Positions 11,440 to 18,950 of a stretch of 64,000 nt of DNA are shown here, in pieces; position 1 is the stretch's first letter, and the number at the start of each line of letters is the position of its first letter. Both the position numbers and the translations under genes were made by a program. The stretch comes from Collinsella sp. (GTDB lineage: Bacteria > Actinomycetota > Coriobacteriia > Coriobacteriales > Coriobacteriaceae): the NCBI GenBank assembly GCA_018382125.1, contig JAGZQO010000009.1, forward strand, positions 1 to 64,000. Reading direction: 5' to 3'. The notes under the pieces are model-generated. The model had not been told where the DNA came from. It saw only the letters and a list, made by a program, of their open reading frames with translations, and did no database searches.

Positions 11440-12353
11440 TAGCGCACCTCACTAGAATCGACGCCGGGCACGCGGCGGCAGGAATACTCGTCCGTGGCGA
11501 ACTTAGGCACTTGCACGGTCTCGAGCTCGCGGGCAAGCGCGGCCGAAAGCTCGATGCCGGCGGCGCGACGCACAGCCTGGATGGCGAGCGGGGCCGAGAT
11601 GCGGCGGCGGTAGTCGGCCGAGCCCCACAGGTTGGTGCCATAGCTCAGCGCGCGTACGGACGCGGCCAGGGCGCGTAGCTCGTCCTCGGAAGGCTGCTCG
11701 GCGGTAAGGCCGCATGCCTCACCCTGCAGCAGGGTCGCGCGCAGCGGGCGGGCGCCCACGGTGACATGCCAGCTGTTGTCCCACCAGGCGGCGGTGACGT
11801 TGAGCGAGGGGAAGTCGGTCGCGGCCTTGCGCACAGCCTCGTAGCTTGCACGATAGTCGTGCTTAACGACCACGATGTGCTCGATCACGTCGCGCACGTA
11901 ACCCATGTCGACGAACTCGGCGAGCGGCACGCGGCCGGCGCCCGTCAGCTCAACATACGAATCGAGCGCCAAAAAGGCCGAGAGCACGTCCGAAAAACCA
12001 AAGCGGCCGTAGATGCTGCCGCCCACCGTGGCGGTATTGCGCAGCTGCACGCCCACGATGTCGTGGACGGCGAACTCAAAGACATTGTTGACAAGCGCGT
12101 TGAGCCCAGCATGACGCTCGAGCTGGCGCAGGGTGCACATGACACCGATGCGAAACTCGGTCTCGGTCTCCTCGATCTGATCGAGTCCGCAGGCCGAAAG
12201 GTCAATCGCCGTCGCCACGCGACGCGAACCCAGGCGCATCCAGATGCCGCCGCCCACAATCTTGTTGTTGCGGTTCTTCTGTAAGAGCTCATAGGCTTCG
12301 GCCGCGTTTCCAACACGGACGTAGGTACCGAACTTGAGCACGTTCTCCCCCAT
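11439..12353 (-). CDS. FAD-binding subunit of a molybdenum hydroxylase (XdhB/CoxM type)
   Basis: FAD-binding PCMH-type subunit that passes electrons from the Mo/2Fe-2S protein to its acceptor. The flavin-binding stretch KIVGGGIWMRLG is at about residues 31-42, and the family pattern LRNTATVGGSIYGRFGFSD is near residues 100-120. Length (304 aa) is typical. Its stop overlaps the start of the hydroxylase gene by one base (TAATG), so the two are translationally coupled. The upstream Shine-Dalgarno (GGAG) is close to the ATG; a GTG six codons later is an alternative start. Confidence 0.9.
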   Translation of the reverse strand: MGENVLKFGTYVRVGNAAEAYELLQKNRNNKIVGGGIWMRLGSRRVATAIDLSACGLDQIEETETEFRIGVMCTLRQLERHAGLNALVNNVFEFAVHDIVGVQLRNTATVGGSIYGRFGFSDVLSAFLALDSYVELTGAGRVPLAEFVDMGYVRDVIEHIVVVKHDYRASYEAVRKAATDFPSLNVTAAWWDNSWHVTVGARPLRATLLQGEACGLTAEQPSEDELRALAASVRALSYGTNLWGSADYRRRISAPLAIQAVRRAAGIELSAALARELETVQVPKFATDEYSCRRVPGVDSSEVR

Positions 12354-12448
12354 CTCTCCACTTGTCCAGTACCTTTAAGTGTACCAAACGAGGGGGCACA
12401 GCTCGTGTCGGGACAAAATGAACCGTTTTCCTCCGTCGCATGCGAATC

Positions 12449-12481
12449 AAAAAAGGCTCCCAGCCAAGATGACTGGGAGCC
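12449..12481 (-). terminator. Terminator after gdhA
   Basis: On the minus strand GGCTCCCAG, a 9-base loop and CTGGGAGCC are followed by TTTTTT. It is a textbook intrinsic terminator 28 bases past gdhA. Confidence 0.92.
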
Positions 12482-12508
12482 TTCTGCGATGCTATATCGA
12501 GCGAAGAT

Positions 12509-13864
12509 TTAGCAGACGCCCTGGGCGAGCATGGCATCGGCGACCTTCAGGAAGCCGGCGATGTTGGCACCCATGACGAAGTTGCCCTCCTCGCCGTACT
12601 CCTTGGCAGTGTCGTCCACGTTGTGGAACATGCCGCGCATGAGCTGCTCGAGCTTGCCGTCGACTTCCTCGAAGGTCCAGGACAGGTGCTCGGCGTTCTG
12701 ACTCATCTCCAGGCCGGACACGAGCACGCCGCCGGCGTTGGCAGCCTTACCGGGCATAAAGGCGACGCCGTTCTCCTGGAAGTAGGTCGTGGCCTCGATG
12801 GTCGTAGGCATGTTCGCGCCCTCGCCGACCACCTTGCAGCCGTTGGCGACGAGCGCCTGGGCGTCCTCGAGCAGCAGCGTGTTCTCGCGAGCGCAGGGCA
12901 GCGCGATGTCGCAGGGCAGCTGCCACACGCCGCGGCCGTCGCCCTCGTGCCACGTGGCATTAGGCTTCTCGTCGACGTACATAGCGAGCGTAACGCCCTT
13001 GTCGTGGCCGGAGCGCTTCTTGTTGTAGACATGCTCGAGCACGGTGTAGTCGATGCCGTCGGGATCCTCGACCCAGCCATGGGTGTCGGAGCAGGCCAGG
13101 ACCTTGCCGCCGAGCTGGGCGACCTTCTGAACCGCGTAGATGGCGACGTTACCGGAGCCGTGAACGACGACGTTCTTGCCCTCGAAGGAATCGCCGCGGC
13201 TCTTGAGGTACTCGTCCACAAAGTAGACCAGACCGTAGCCGGTGGCCTCGGTACGGGCGAGCGAGCCGCCAAAGGAGAGGCCCTTGCCGGTAAGGACGCC
13301 GGTCCACTCGTTGGTCAGGCGCTTGTACTGACCGAACAGGTAGGCAACCTCGCGGCCGCCAACGCCCAGGTCGCCGGCGGGAACGTCGGTGTTGGGGCCA
13401 ATGTGGCGATAGAGCTCGGTCATGAAGGACTGGCAGAAGTGCATGATCTCGTTGTTGGACTTGCCCTTGGGGTCAAAGTCGGAACCGCCCTTGCCGCCGC
13501 CCATGGGAAGGGTGGTCAGGCTGTTCTTGAGGATCTGCTCCAGGCCCAGGAACTTAAGCATGCCCAGGGTGACCGTCGGGTTAAAGCGCAGGCCGCCCTT
13601 GTAGGGTCCAATGGCAGAGTTGAACTCGACGCGGTAACCGCGGTTGACCTGAACCTTGCCCTGGTCGTCGACCCAGGGAACACGGAACATGACGATGCGC
13701 TCGGGCTCGACGAGGCGCTCAAGCAGGGCGGCCTCCTCGTACTCGGGATGGGCGTCGAGCGCCGGCTGGATGGTGCCGAGAATCTCGGTCGCGGCCTGGA
13801 TGAACTCAGGCTGCTCGGGATAGCGGGCCTTGAGCTCGTCGAGAACTTTCTGCGTGTAGCTCAT
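12509..13864 (-). CDS. gdhA: NADP-specific-type glutamate dehydrogenase
   Basis: Interconverts 2-oxoglutarate plus ammonia and glutamate in the cytosol. The active-site region GGLRFNPTV...LPMGGGKGGSDFDPKGKS contains the catalytic lysines and the nucleotide domain has VVHGSGNVA. Length (451 aa) matches the hexameric bacterial GdhA. The start MSYTQKVLDEL is preceded by GGAGG at four bases; the longer open frame upstream lacks a ribosome-binding site. It has its own terminator and about 250 bases of upstream sequence, so it is probably monocistronic. Coenzyme preference is inferred from family similarity only. Confidence 0.96.
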   Translation of the reverse strand: MSYTQKVLDELKARYPEQPEFIQAATEILGTIQPALDAHPEYEEAALLERLVEPERIVMFRVPWVDDQGKVQVNRGYRVEFNSAIGPYKGGLRFNPTVTLGMLKFLGLEQILKNSLTTLPMGGGKGGSDFDPKGKSNNEIMHFCQSFMTELYRHIGPNTDVPAGDLGVGGREVAYLFGQYKRLTNEWTGVLTGKGLSFGGSLARTEATGYGLVYFVDEYLKSRGDSFEGKNVVVHGSGNVAIYAVQKVAQLGGKVLACSDTHGWVEDPDGIDYTVLEHVYNKKRSGHDKGVTLAMYVDEKPNATWHEGDGRGVWQLPCDIALPCARENTLLLEDAQALVANGCKVVGEGANMPTTIEATTYFQENGVAFMPGKAANAGGVLVSGLEMSQNAEHLSWTFEEVDGKLEQLMRGMFHNVDDTAKEYGEEGNFVMGANIAGFLKVADAMLAQGVC

Positions 13865-14076
13865 GCTTCCTCCAATTGATGGAAAAGAAAAGTGTCGTTC
13901 GAGGCGCCCCATGCGCCGCGAGCTTTATCGAGTATGGATAATATCGCACTGTTGCAGCAAAGTTTCGCATAAGCCGACGAGCAGATGTTTCGTTTTGATT
14001 ACGATGCAGGTAGAAGCGTTTTTGAGTGCCCAACGCGCAAATCGCGTGTTTCGAAGCTGTTTCGTCCACATGTTCC

Positions 14077-14113
14077 AAACCACCACATTGGGGACAGGCA
14101 CCTTTGTGGTGGT
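14077..14113. terminator. Hairpin after the DUF3343 gene, with a GGGGACAGGCACC loop
   Basis: Arms ACCACCACA (14079-14087) and TGTGGTGGT (14105-14113) enclose a loop containing GGGGACAGGCACCTT. It lies just past the DUF3343 stop. There is only a short T-rich tail, so termination strength is uncertain. From memory, this loop phrase is common in Coriobacteriia intergenic DNA. Confidence 0.5.
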
Positions 14114-14120
14114 GTGGTGG

Positions 14121-14516
14121 CTAGAGGACGAGCTGATGGTAGTCGGCAGGGGCTATGCGGCCCTCGGTGGCGGCTCGGAAGGCGGCGAGCGCATCGCCCG
14201 AGAATGGCATGGCCCAGCACAGCCCGCAGCCTGCGGTAATGGAGCCGGGCAGTGGCATGATGCGCCCGGGCACACCGGCGGCAAGACACAGCTGTTCGCA
14301 TTCCATCACATCGAAGGTGCTATCGAACGACACGATAATCTTGCGCTCGTGGTCGAGGGCATCACCGGATGGGCCTTCGCGGTGTGCCTCACGATACGCC
14401 GCGGCGGCCGCTTCCTCTTCCGCAGTATGTCCACAGCCACCGCAGCCGCAGGTACAGGGCTCGGAACCATCGCAAGTGCAAGGCTCTCCCGTGTCGGGAC
14501 AAATATCGTGAGACAT
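14121..14516 (-). CDS. DUF3343 protein (putative Se/S carrier) with Cys-rich N-terminus
   Basis: The C-terminal 85 residues match DUF3343: IVSFDSTFDVMECEQLCLAA, then GRIMPLPGSITAGCGLCWAM with the conserved GCGL cysteine. DUF3343 genes co-occur with orphan selD and selenium-dependent molybdenum hydroxylases and are thought to help handle selenium or sulfur. The first about 45 residues are unusual, holding eight cysteines in CDGSEPCTCGCGGCG-like spacing that may bind metal or selenium. The ATG is preceded by GGAG at five bases; the 14-base stretch TTGGAGTTGCCATG is identical at the second DUF3343 gene in this window. It is immediately downstream of the MobA-like gene. Confidence 0.8.
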   Translation of the reverse strand: MSHDICPDTGEPCTCDGSEPCTCGCGGCGHTAEEEAAAAAYREAHREGPSGDALDHERKIIVSFDSTFDVMECEQLCLAAGVPGRIMPLPGSITAGCGLCWAMPFSGDALAAFRAATEGRIAPADYHQLVL

Positions 14517-14531
14517 GGCAACTCCAATCGT

Positions 14532-15164
14532 CTAGGCGAGTAACTCGGCCGCCGCAAACTCCTCGGGCGTATTGACGTTTTCGAAGCAGAGCGTCGAGCC
14601 CGCGGCCTTAACAATCTGCGGCTCATCCATATAACCGGCCTGAACGCGATTGATCAGGCAGCGAATGCGCTGGCGGTCGCAGGCAAGCAGTTCTTGGGCA
14701 ACCGGCGCACAAGCGTCACGGCGCCAGACGGCGCAAAGCGGCTCAATCCCTTGCTCCTCGCGTGGCACGCACACGTCGATCGCCTCGGCCTCAAAACGAT
14801 CGGCAAGCGCGCCGATGAGTTCCGGCGAGACAAACGGCATATCGCAGGCGACGATCGCCACGAGCGGCAATCGGGCCGCAGCCAACGAGCTCGCGATGCC
14901 GCGCATGGCACCCGCCGACCCCTCAAGGTCCGGCACTATTCGCGGCACCAGGCCGCCAAACGCGTGCTCCTCAAGATAGGCAAGCTCGCTGGGACGCGAA
15001 GTCGTCACGACCAACTCGCCGGCAACTGGCGCCAGCCGACCCAGCACGCGCTCGATGAGCGGTTCGCCGCAAAACGTCATGCGCGCCTTATCGCGGCCCA
15101 TGCGTGAGGACAGCCCGCCCGCTTGGACGACGCAAGAAAGATCGACCCGTCTTACGGTAGTCAT
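14532..15164 (-). CDS. MobA/MocA-like molybdenum cofactor nucleotidyltransferase
   Basis: Nucleotidyltransferase that attaches GMP or CMP to the pterin cofactor. The N-terminal motif VVQAGGLSSRMGRDKARM (about residues 12-29) is the NTP-binding signature, followed by TSRP and CDMPFVSPELI for metal binding. Length (210 aa) fits MobA. The start MTTVRRVDL has GGAGG about ten bases upstream; the longer open frame overlaps the tRNA-Sec terminator and is rejected. Whether it makes a guanine or cytosine dinucleotide cofactor cannot be told. The selenium genes around it would also suit a role serving a Se-dependent hydroxylase. Confidence 0.85.
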   Translation of the reverse strand: MTTVRRVDLSCVVQAGGLSSRMGRDKARMTFCGEPLIERVLGRLAPVAGELVVTTSRPSELAYLEEHAFGGLVPRIVPDLEGSAGAMRGIASSLAAARLPLVAIVACDMPFVSPELIGALADRFEAEAIDVCVPREEQGIEPLCAVWRRDACAPVAQELLACDRQRIRCLINRVQAGYMDEPQIVKAAGSTLCFENVNTPEEFAAAELLA

Positions 15165-15251
15165 ACGGCAAAACACCTCCATCGGCATGCTCGAAACCCG
15201 ACACACGAAGCCAGATACCGTCGCCGATAAAGCGGGCGGCACGGCAAACCC

Positions 15252-15311
15252 ACGCAAAAACAAAACAGCGCCTTTGCGGCACGCAGCAAGACCGCGAGCA
15301 CAAAAGCGCTG
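15252..15311 (-). terminator. Terminator after tRNA-Sec
   Basis: On the minus strand a stem beginning CAGCGCTTTTGTG pairs with CGCAAAGGCGCTG (G-U pairs included) and is followed by TTTTGTTTTT. It lies just past the tRNA-Sec 3' end. Confidence 0.8.
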
Positions 15312-15319
15312 GTAGCGTA

Positions 15320-15416
15320 TGGCGGGAACGTATGTGAATCGAACACATCCAAGACGTTTTGCACGCCTCGCAACGGTTTTGAGGACCGCGGAGCCCACCG
15401 GAGCCCATCCGTTCCC
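15320..15416 (-). tRNA. selC: tRNA-Sec (anticodon TCA)
   Basis: Selenocysteine tRNA. Acceptor GGGAACG pairs with CGTTCCC, with discriminator G and an encoded CCA. The TCA anticodon sits in a CTCAAAA loop. The molecule is 97 nt, with the extended acceptor stem and long variable arm of bacterial tRNA-Sec. A TAAAAT -10-like box lies at 15429-15434. It is adjacent to selB and selA, so the Sec insertion genes are together. Confidence 0.97.
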
Positions 15417-15452
15417 AAGTGCGGCGGTATTTTACCAAACCGAGCAGCCAAT

Positions 15453-17420
15453 CTAGCGCAGGGAGCGCAGGCCGCCGGCATCCTTGTCGAGCACCGTAAA
15501 GCGCACGGCATCTAGGTGCTCCAAGATGCTGATGGCGCGTTTGCGCGACACACCCAGGGCCTCGCGCAGCACGCTCGTGGTGGCAGCGCCGCCGGCTGCC
15601 TCTATGGCGGCGGCGACAAGCTCACGCGCATGGGACTCGGCGGCAGCGGACAGGGCAACGTCGCGCTCGACCTTAACGATCGAGCGGTTGAGCGAAAGCT
15701 CGCGCAGGGCACGCGTCATGGTGTCGCGACCGAGCTGCAGCTGTTCGCCCACCTCGGGAAGCGCCGGTGCATCCAGGCCAGCCTCGTCAAGCAGCGCGAC
15801 GATGCGCTCGCAAGCCTCTCGCACCACGCGTGCCGCCGCGGCGGCCGAATGCGGATCGAATACCTCGGCGCCCTCGGCGGCGCACACGCCACGGGAGCAG
15901 CCCTCGGCAATCAGGGCCGCGGCAACGCCTTCATCAGCGGCAGGCCACGCAGCATGGGCAACGGCGCCAGGCGTAAAGCCCGTTTCCTTGGGAGCCGCCG
16001 CGTGCATGGCTGACAGGGTCGCCGCCAGTGAATCCATCGCAGCGTCGAGCAGGGCGGCATTCACATACAGCGCATCGCCCGAGCCGGCAAGCTCGTATAC
16101 AGCACCTCGCGCCACCAACTCTTTCAGCGCGGCATCGGCCCCACCGGAAACAAGATCCAGCGCCGCGGCAACGTCGGCAGCCACGACCGGCAACGTCTGC
16201 AGCGCCAACCACGCCTCAACACCAGCAACGGCATTGCCGGCCTCAAGTGCCGCAAGCAGTGCGCGCTCCCCCGCCGAAAGCTCGCGCGAGCGACGGCAGC
16301 GCGAAAGCAGCACACGTCCGCCGCCAATAAGCATAACGGGCGAATACGACAGCACCACGGCATGGTCGCCGGCGCGCAGCGGCAGCGGTTCCTCCAAGCG
16401 TACCTGCACCACTCGTGTCTCGCCCACCGCCATGGGGGCCTCGCCCTCCATGAACATGATGCGACCGACAACCTCGGCTGTGCCTGCCATCACGTGCACA
16501 CGCGCACCCGACTCGAGCACACGCGGCTTGGCTCCCTCGCGACCCAAGTAAGTGAACGTCATCATAAAGCGCAACGTCTGACCAAAGCGGTCCGCCACGC
16601 CCAGCATCTCGCCACGGTCAAGCGCCGCGACACCGTCACCAACCAGGTTGAGCGCCACGCGTTGCCCAGGCAGCGCGCGCGGCGTATCGCCATGCACCTG
16701 AATCCCGCGGACACGGCAGACCGTACGCGACGGCAGCGCGACGAGCTCATCCCCCACCGCGACGGGCGCATCGTGCAACGTACCCGTCACCACGGTACCG
16801 GCGCCCTTGATCGTAAAGCAGCGGTCGATGGGCAGTCGCGGTGCGGCATCGGTGAGCTCGGCACGGGCACGGCAGGCGCCCCAGCAAGCGGCAACCTGCT
16901 CGTCGAGCGCAGCCAGCAGGTCATCGATTCCCGCGCCGGTCTTGGACGACACAGGCACGATCGGCGCGTCGGCAAACACGGTATCCGAAAGAAAATCGTC
17001 CACGTCGAGCTCGGCCAGCTCAATCATTTCACTATCGGCCAAGTCGCACATCGTCAGCGCGACCACCATATGCGTAACGCCCAACAGCTCCAGCACATGC
17101 GCGTGCTCGCGGGTCTGCGGCATTACGCCCTCAACGGCAGAGACCACCAGCACGGCAACGTCGATGCCCGTCGCACCCTGTACCATGGCGCGCAGGTAAT
17201 GAGCATGCCCCGGCACGTCGACCAGGCCGACGATCTTGCCGCTCGGCAGTGCCAGCTCGCCAAAGCCCAGCTCCACGGTCATACCGCGACGGCGCTCAAC
17301 CTCCAGACGGTCGGGATTCTTGCCGGTCAGCGCCTCGATCAGTGCCGACTTACCGTGGTCGACGTGACCCGCCGTGCCAACGATAACGGGACACTCCACC
17401 AGCGCTTTAACCTCACTCAT
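15453..17420 (-). CDS. selB: Selenocysteine-specific elongation factor SelB
   Basis: GTPase that carries Sec-tRNA to UGA codons marked by a SECIS hairpin. The G1 motif GTAGHVDHGKS is at about residues 15-25, G3 DVPGH near 68 and the NKxD-equivalent TMCD near 123. EF-Tu-like domains follow, and the C-terminal half has the winged-helix repeats that bind SECIS RNA. Length (655 aa) is normal. It overlaps the selA stop by four bases (ATGA), so selA-selB are coupled. Direct clients in this window are FdhF and SelD. Confidence 0.97.
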   Translation of the reverse strand: MSEVKALVECPVIVGTAGHVDHGKSALIEALTGKNPDRLEVERRRGMTVELGFGELALPSGKIVGLVDVPGHAHYLRAMVQGATGIDVAVLVVSAVEGVMPQTREHAHVLELLGVTHMVVALTMCDLADSEMIELAELDVDDFLSDTVFADAPIVPVSSKTGAGIDDLLAALDEQVAACWGACRARAELTDAAPRLPIDRCFTIKGAGTVVTGTLHDAPVAVGDELVALPSRTVCRVRGIQVHGDTPRALPGQRVALNLVGDGVAALDRGEMLGVADRFGQTLRFMMTFTYLGREGAKPRVLESGARVHVMAGTAEVVGRIMFMEGEAPMAVGETRVVQVRLEEPLPLRAGDHAVVLSYSPVMLIGGGRVLLSRCRRSRELSAGERALLAALEAGNAVAGVEAWLALQTLPVVAADVAAALDLVSGGADAALKELVARGAVYELAGSGDALYVNAALLDAAMDSLAATLSAMHAAAPKETGFTPGAVAHAAWPAADEGVAAALIAEGCSRGVCAAEGAEVFDPHSAAAAARVVREACERIVALLDEAGLDAPALPEVGEQLQLGRDTMTRALRELSLNRSIVKVERDVALSAAAESHARELVAAAIEAAGGAATTSVLREALGVSRKRAISILEHLDAVRFTVLDKDAGGLRSLR

Positions 17421-18874
17421 CGAGCAATCGCCTTCTTAACGCACGCGACGAGCGTCGTTGCCGTCGTCTCGATATCGCGGTCGCCCACGAGCGTACGCAC
17501 GTCAAACAGAATGCGGTCATGCGAGGCGCGCGTGACGACCGGCGTGTCGAAATCTTGGACGAGCGAGCGCTTGAGCGCGTCAACGGAAAGACGCTCATCG
17601 ACAAGACGCACGGCAACGCACATGGTGGGCAGCTCGACGGTAGGCAGCGAGCCGCCGCCAGGAGTCGACGACTCCTCGACGATTTCCACCTGCACGGCAC
17701 ACGGGCAGCCAGCCTTATCGAGACCCGCCACCATCAGCTCGCGCAGCTTACGCGCGCGACGCTCCAGATGAGCCTGCGGCAGCGTAAGCATGTTGAGCAC
17801 CGGCACCTCGCGATGGGCCACATCCGCCCCATCCATGTAAATGCGCAATGTGGCCTCGAGCGCCGCCAGCGCGAGCTTGCCCGGACGCAGGGCACGCATA
17901 AGCGGATGCGACCCGCAGGCCTGGACCAGATCGCGACGACCCATGATAATGCCCGCCTGTGCAGCACCGAGCAGCTTATCGCCCGAGCACGACACGATAT
18001 CGAGCCCCGCCGCGACCGAAGCCGGCGTGGGCTCCTCACCGCCGCGCACCAGGATGTCATCGGGCAAAAGTGCGCCCGACCCTTGATCCTCGTAGAACAG
18101 CAGGCCATGCTTGTGGGCCAGGGCGGCAAGCTCCCGAGAGCCCACCTCCTCGTGGAAGCCCTCGATGCGATAGTTGGAAGGATGGACCTTGAGGATCATC
18201 GCCGTATCGGGCGTGATGGCGCGCTCGTAGTCGCTCAAATGCGTGCGGTTGGTGGCCCCGACCTCGACGAGCTTGGCACCCGAGGCCTCCATAACATCGG
18301 GGATACGGAAGCTGCCGCCGATCTCGACAAGCTCGCCGCGGCTGACGATGACCTCCTTGCCCGCGGCATGGGTCGCCAGCACCAACAGCACGGCGGCCGC
18401 GTTATTGTTAACGACCAGCGCGTCCTCGGCACCGGTAAGCGAACGGATGAGCTGCGCGGCGTGCTCCTTGCGCGACCCGCGCGAGCAGGTGTCCACGCTG
18501 TACTCGAGTGTGCTGTAGCCGCGCGCGACCTCGGCCACGGCCTTGGCGGCCGACTCCGCGAGCGGGGCTCGACCCAGGTTGGTATGGATGACCACGCCTG
18601 TCGCGTTGACGGCAGGGCGCAGGCTCGGCAGCGCGGAGCGATGCGCACGCCATTCGATGGCCGAGGCCAGCTCGCGCCTGGAACGCGGGGCGGCACCGGC
18701 ACGAATTGCGGCGCGCTCCTCGTCGAGCTCGGCCGTGACGGCGGCATGGACCACCGCGTCACAGGTCTCCCCCGCCGCCTTCATAACCGGCCACTCTGCG
18801 AGCAGCTCGTTGACGGAGGGGATGGCGCGCAGGCGGGCGCGCACCTCATCGGACATGTTCTGGCTATCGCTCAT
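17417..18874 (-). CDS. selA: L-seryl-tRNA(Sec) selenium transferase
   Basis: PLP enzyme that converts Ser-tRNA(Sec) to Sec-tRNA(Sec) using selenophosphate. The PLP lysine is Lys300 in SCSGDKLLGAAQAG, and the N-terminal NATGVVIHTNLGRAPL block (about residues 90-105) is diagnostic. Length (485 aa) fits. The ATG has AAAGG at six bases. It is the first gene of selA-selB-tRNA-Sec, with a molybdopterin oxidoreductase gene immediately upstream. Confidence 0.97.
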   Translation of the reverse strand: MSDSQNMSDEVRARLRAIPSVNELLAEWPVMKAAGETCDAVVHAAVTAELDEERAAIRAGAAPRSRRELASAIEWRAHRSALPSLRPAVNATGVVIHTNLGRAPLAESAAKAVAEVARGYSTLEYSVDTCSRGSRKEHAAQLIRSLTGAEDALVVNNNAAAVLLVLATHAAGKEVIVSRGELVEIGGSFRIPDVMEASGAKLVEVGATNRTHLSDYERAITPDTAMILKVHPSNYRIEGFHEEVGSRELAALAHKHGLLFYEDQGSGALLPDDILVRGGEEPTPASVAAGLDIVSCSGDKLLGAAQAGIIMGRRDLVQACGSHPLMRALRPGKLALAALEATLRIYMDGADVAHREVPVLNMLTLPQAHLERRARKLRELMVAGLDKAGCPCAVQVEIVEESSTPGGGSLPTVELPTMCVAVRLVDERLSVDALKRSLVQDFDTPVVTRASHDRILFDVRTLVGDRDIETTATTLVACVKKAIAR

Positions 18875-18950
18875 GTGCGGCCTTTCAAAACCAAAGGTGA
18901 ATCAATCGTTCGAATGTCAAACTATCAGCCAATTCGATCAGCTGAGTCAA

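Noticed and set aside
8569..11442. A 957-codon plus-strand open frame
   Set aside because: Antisense shadow of the xanthine dehydrogenase gene; no recognisable domains and no ribosome-binding site.
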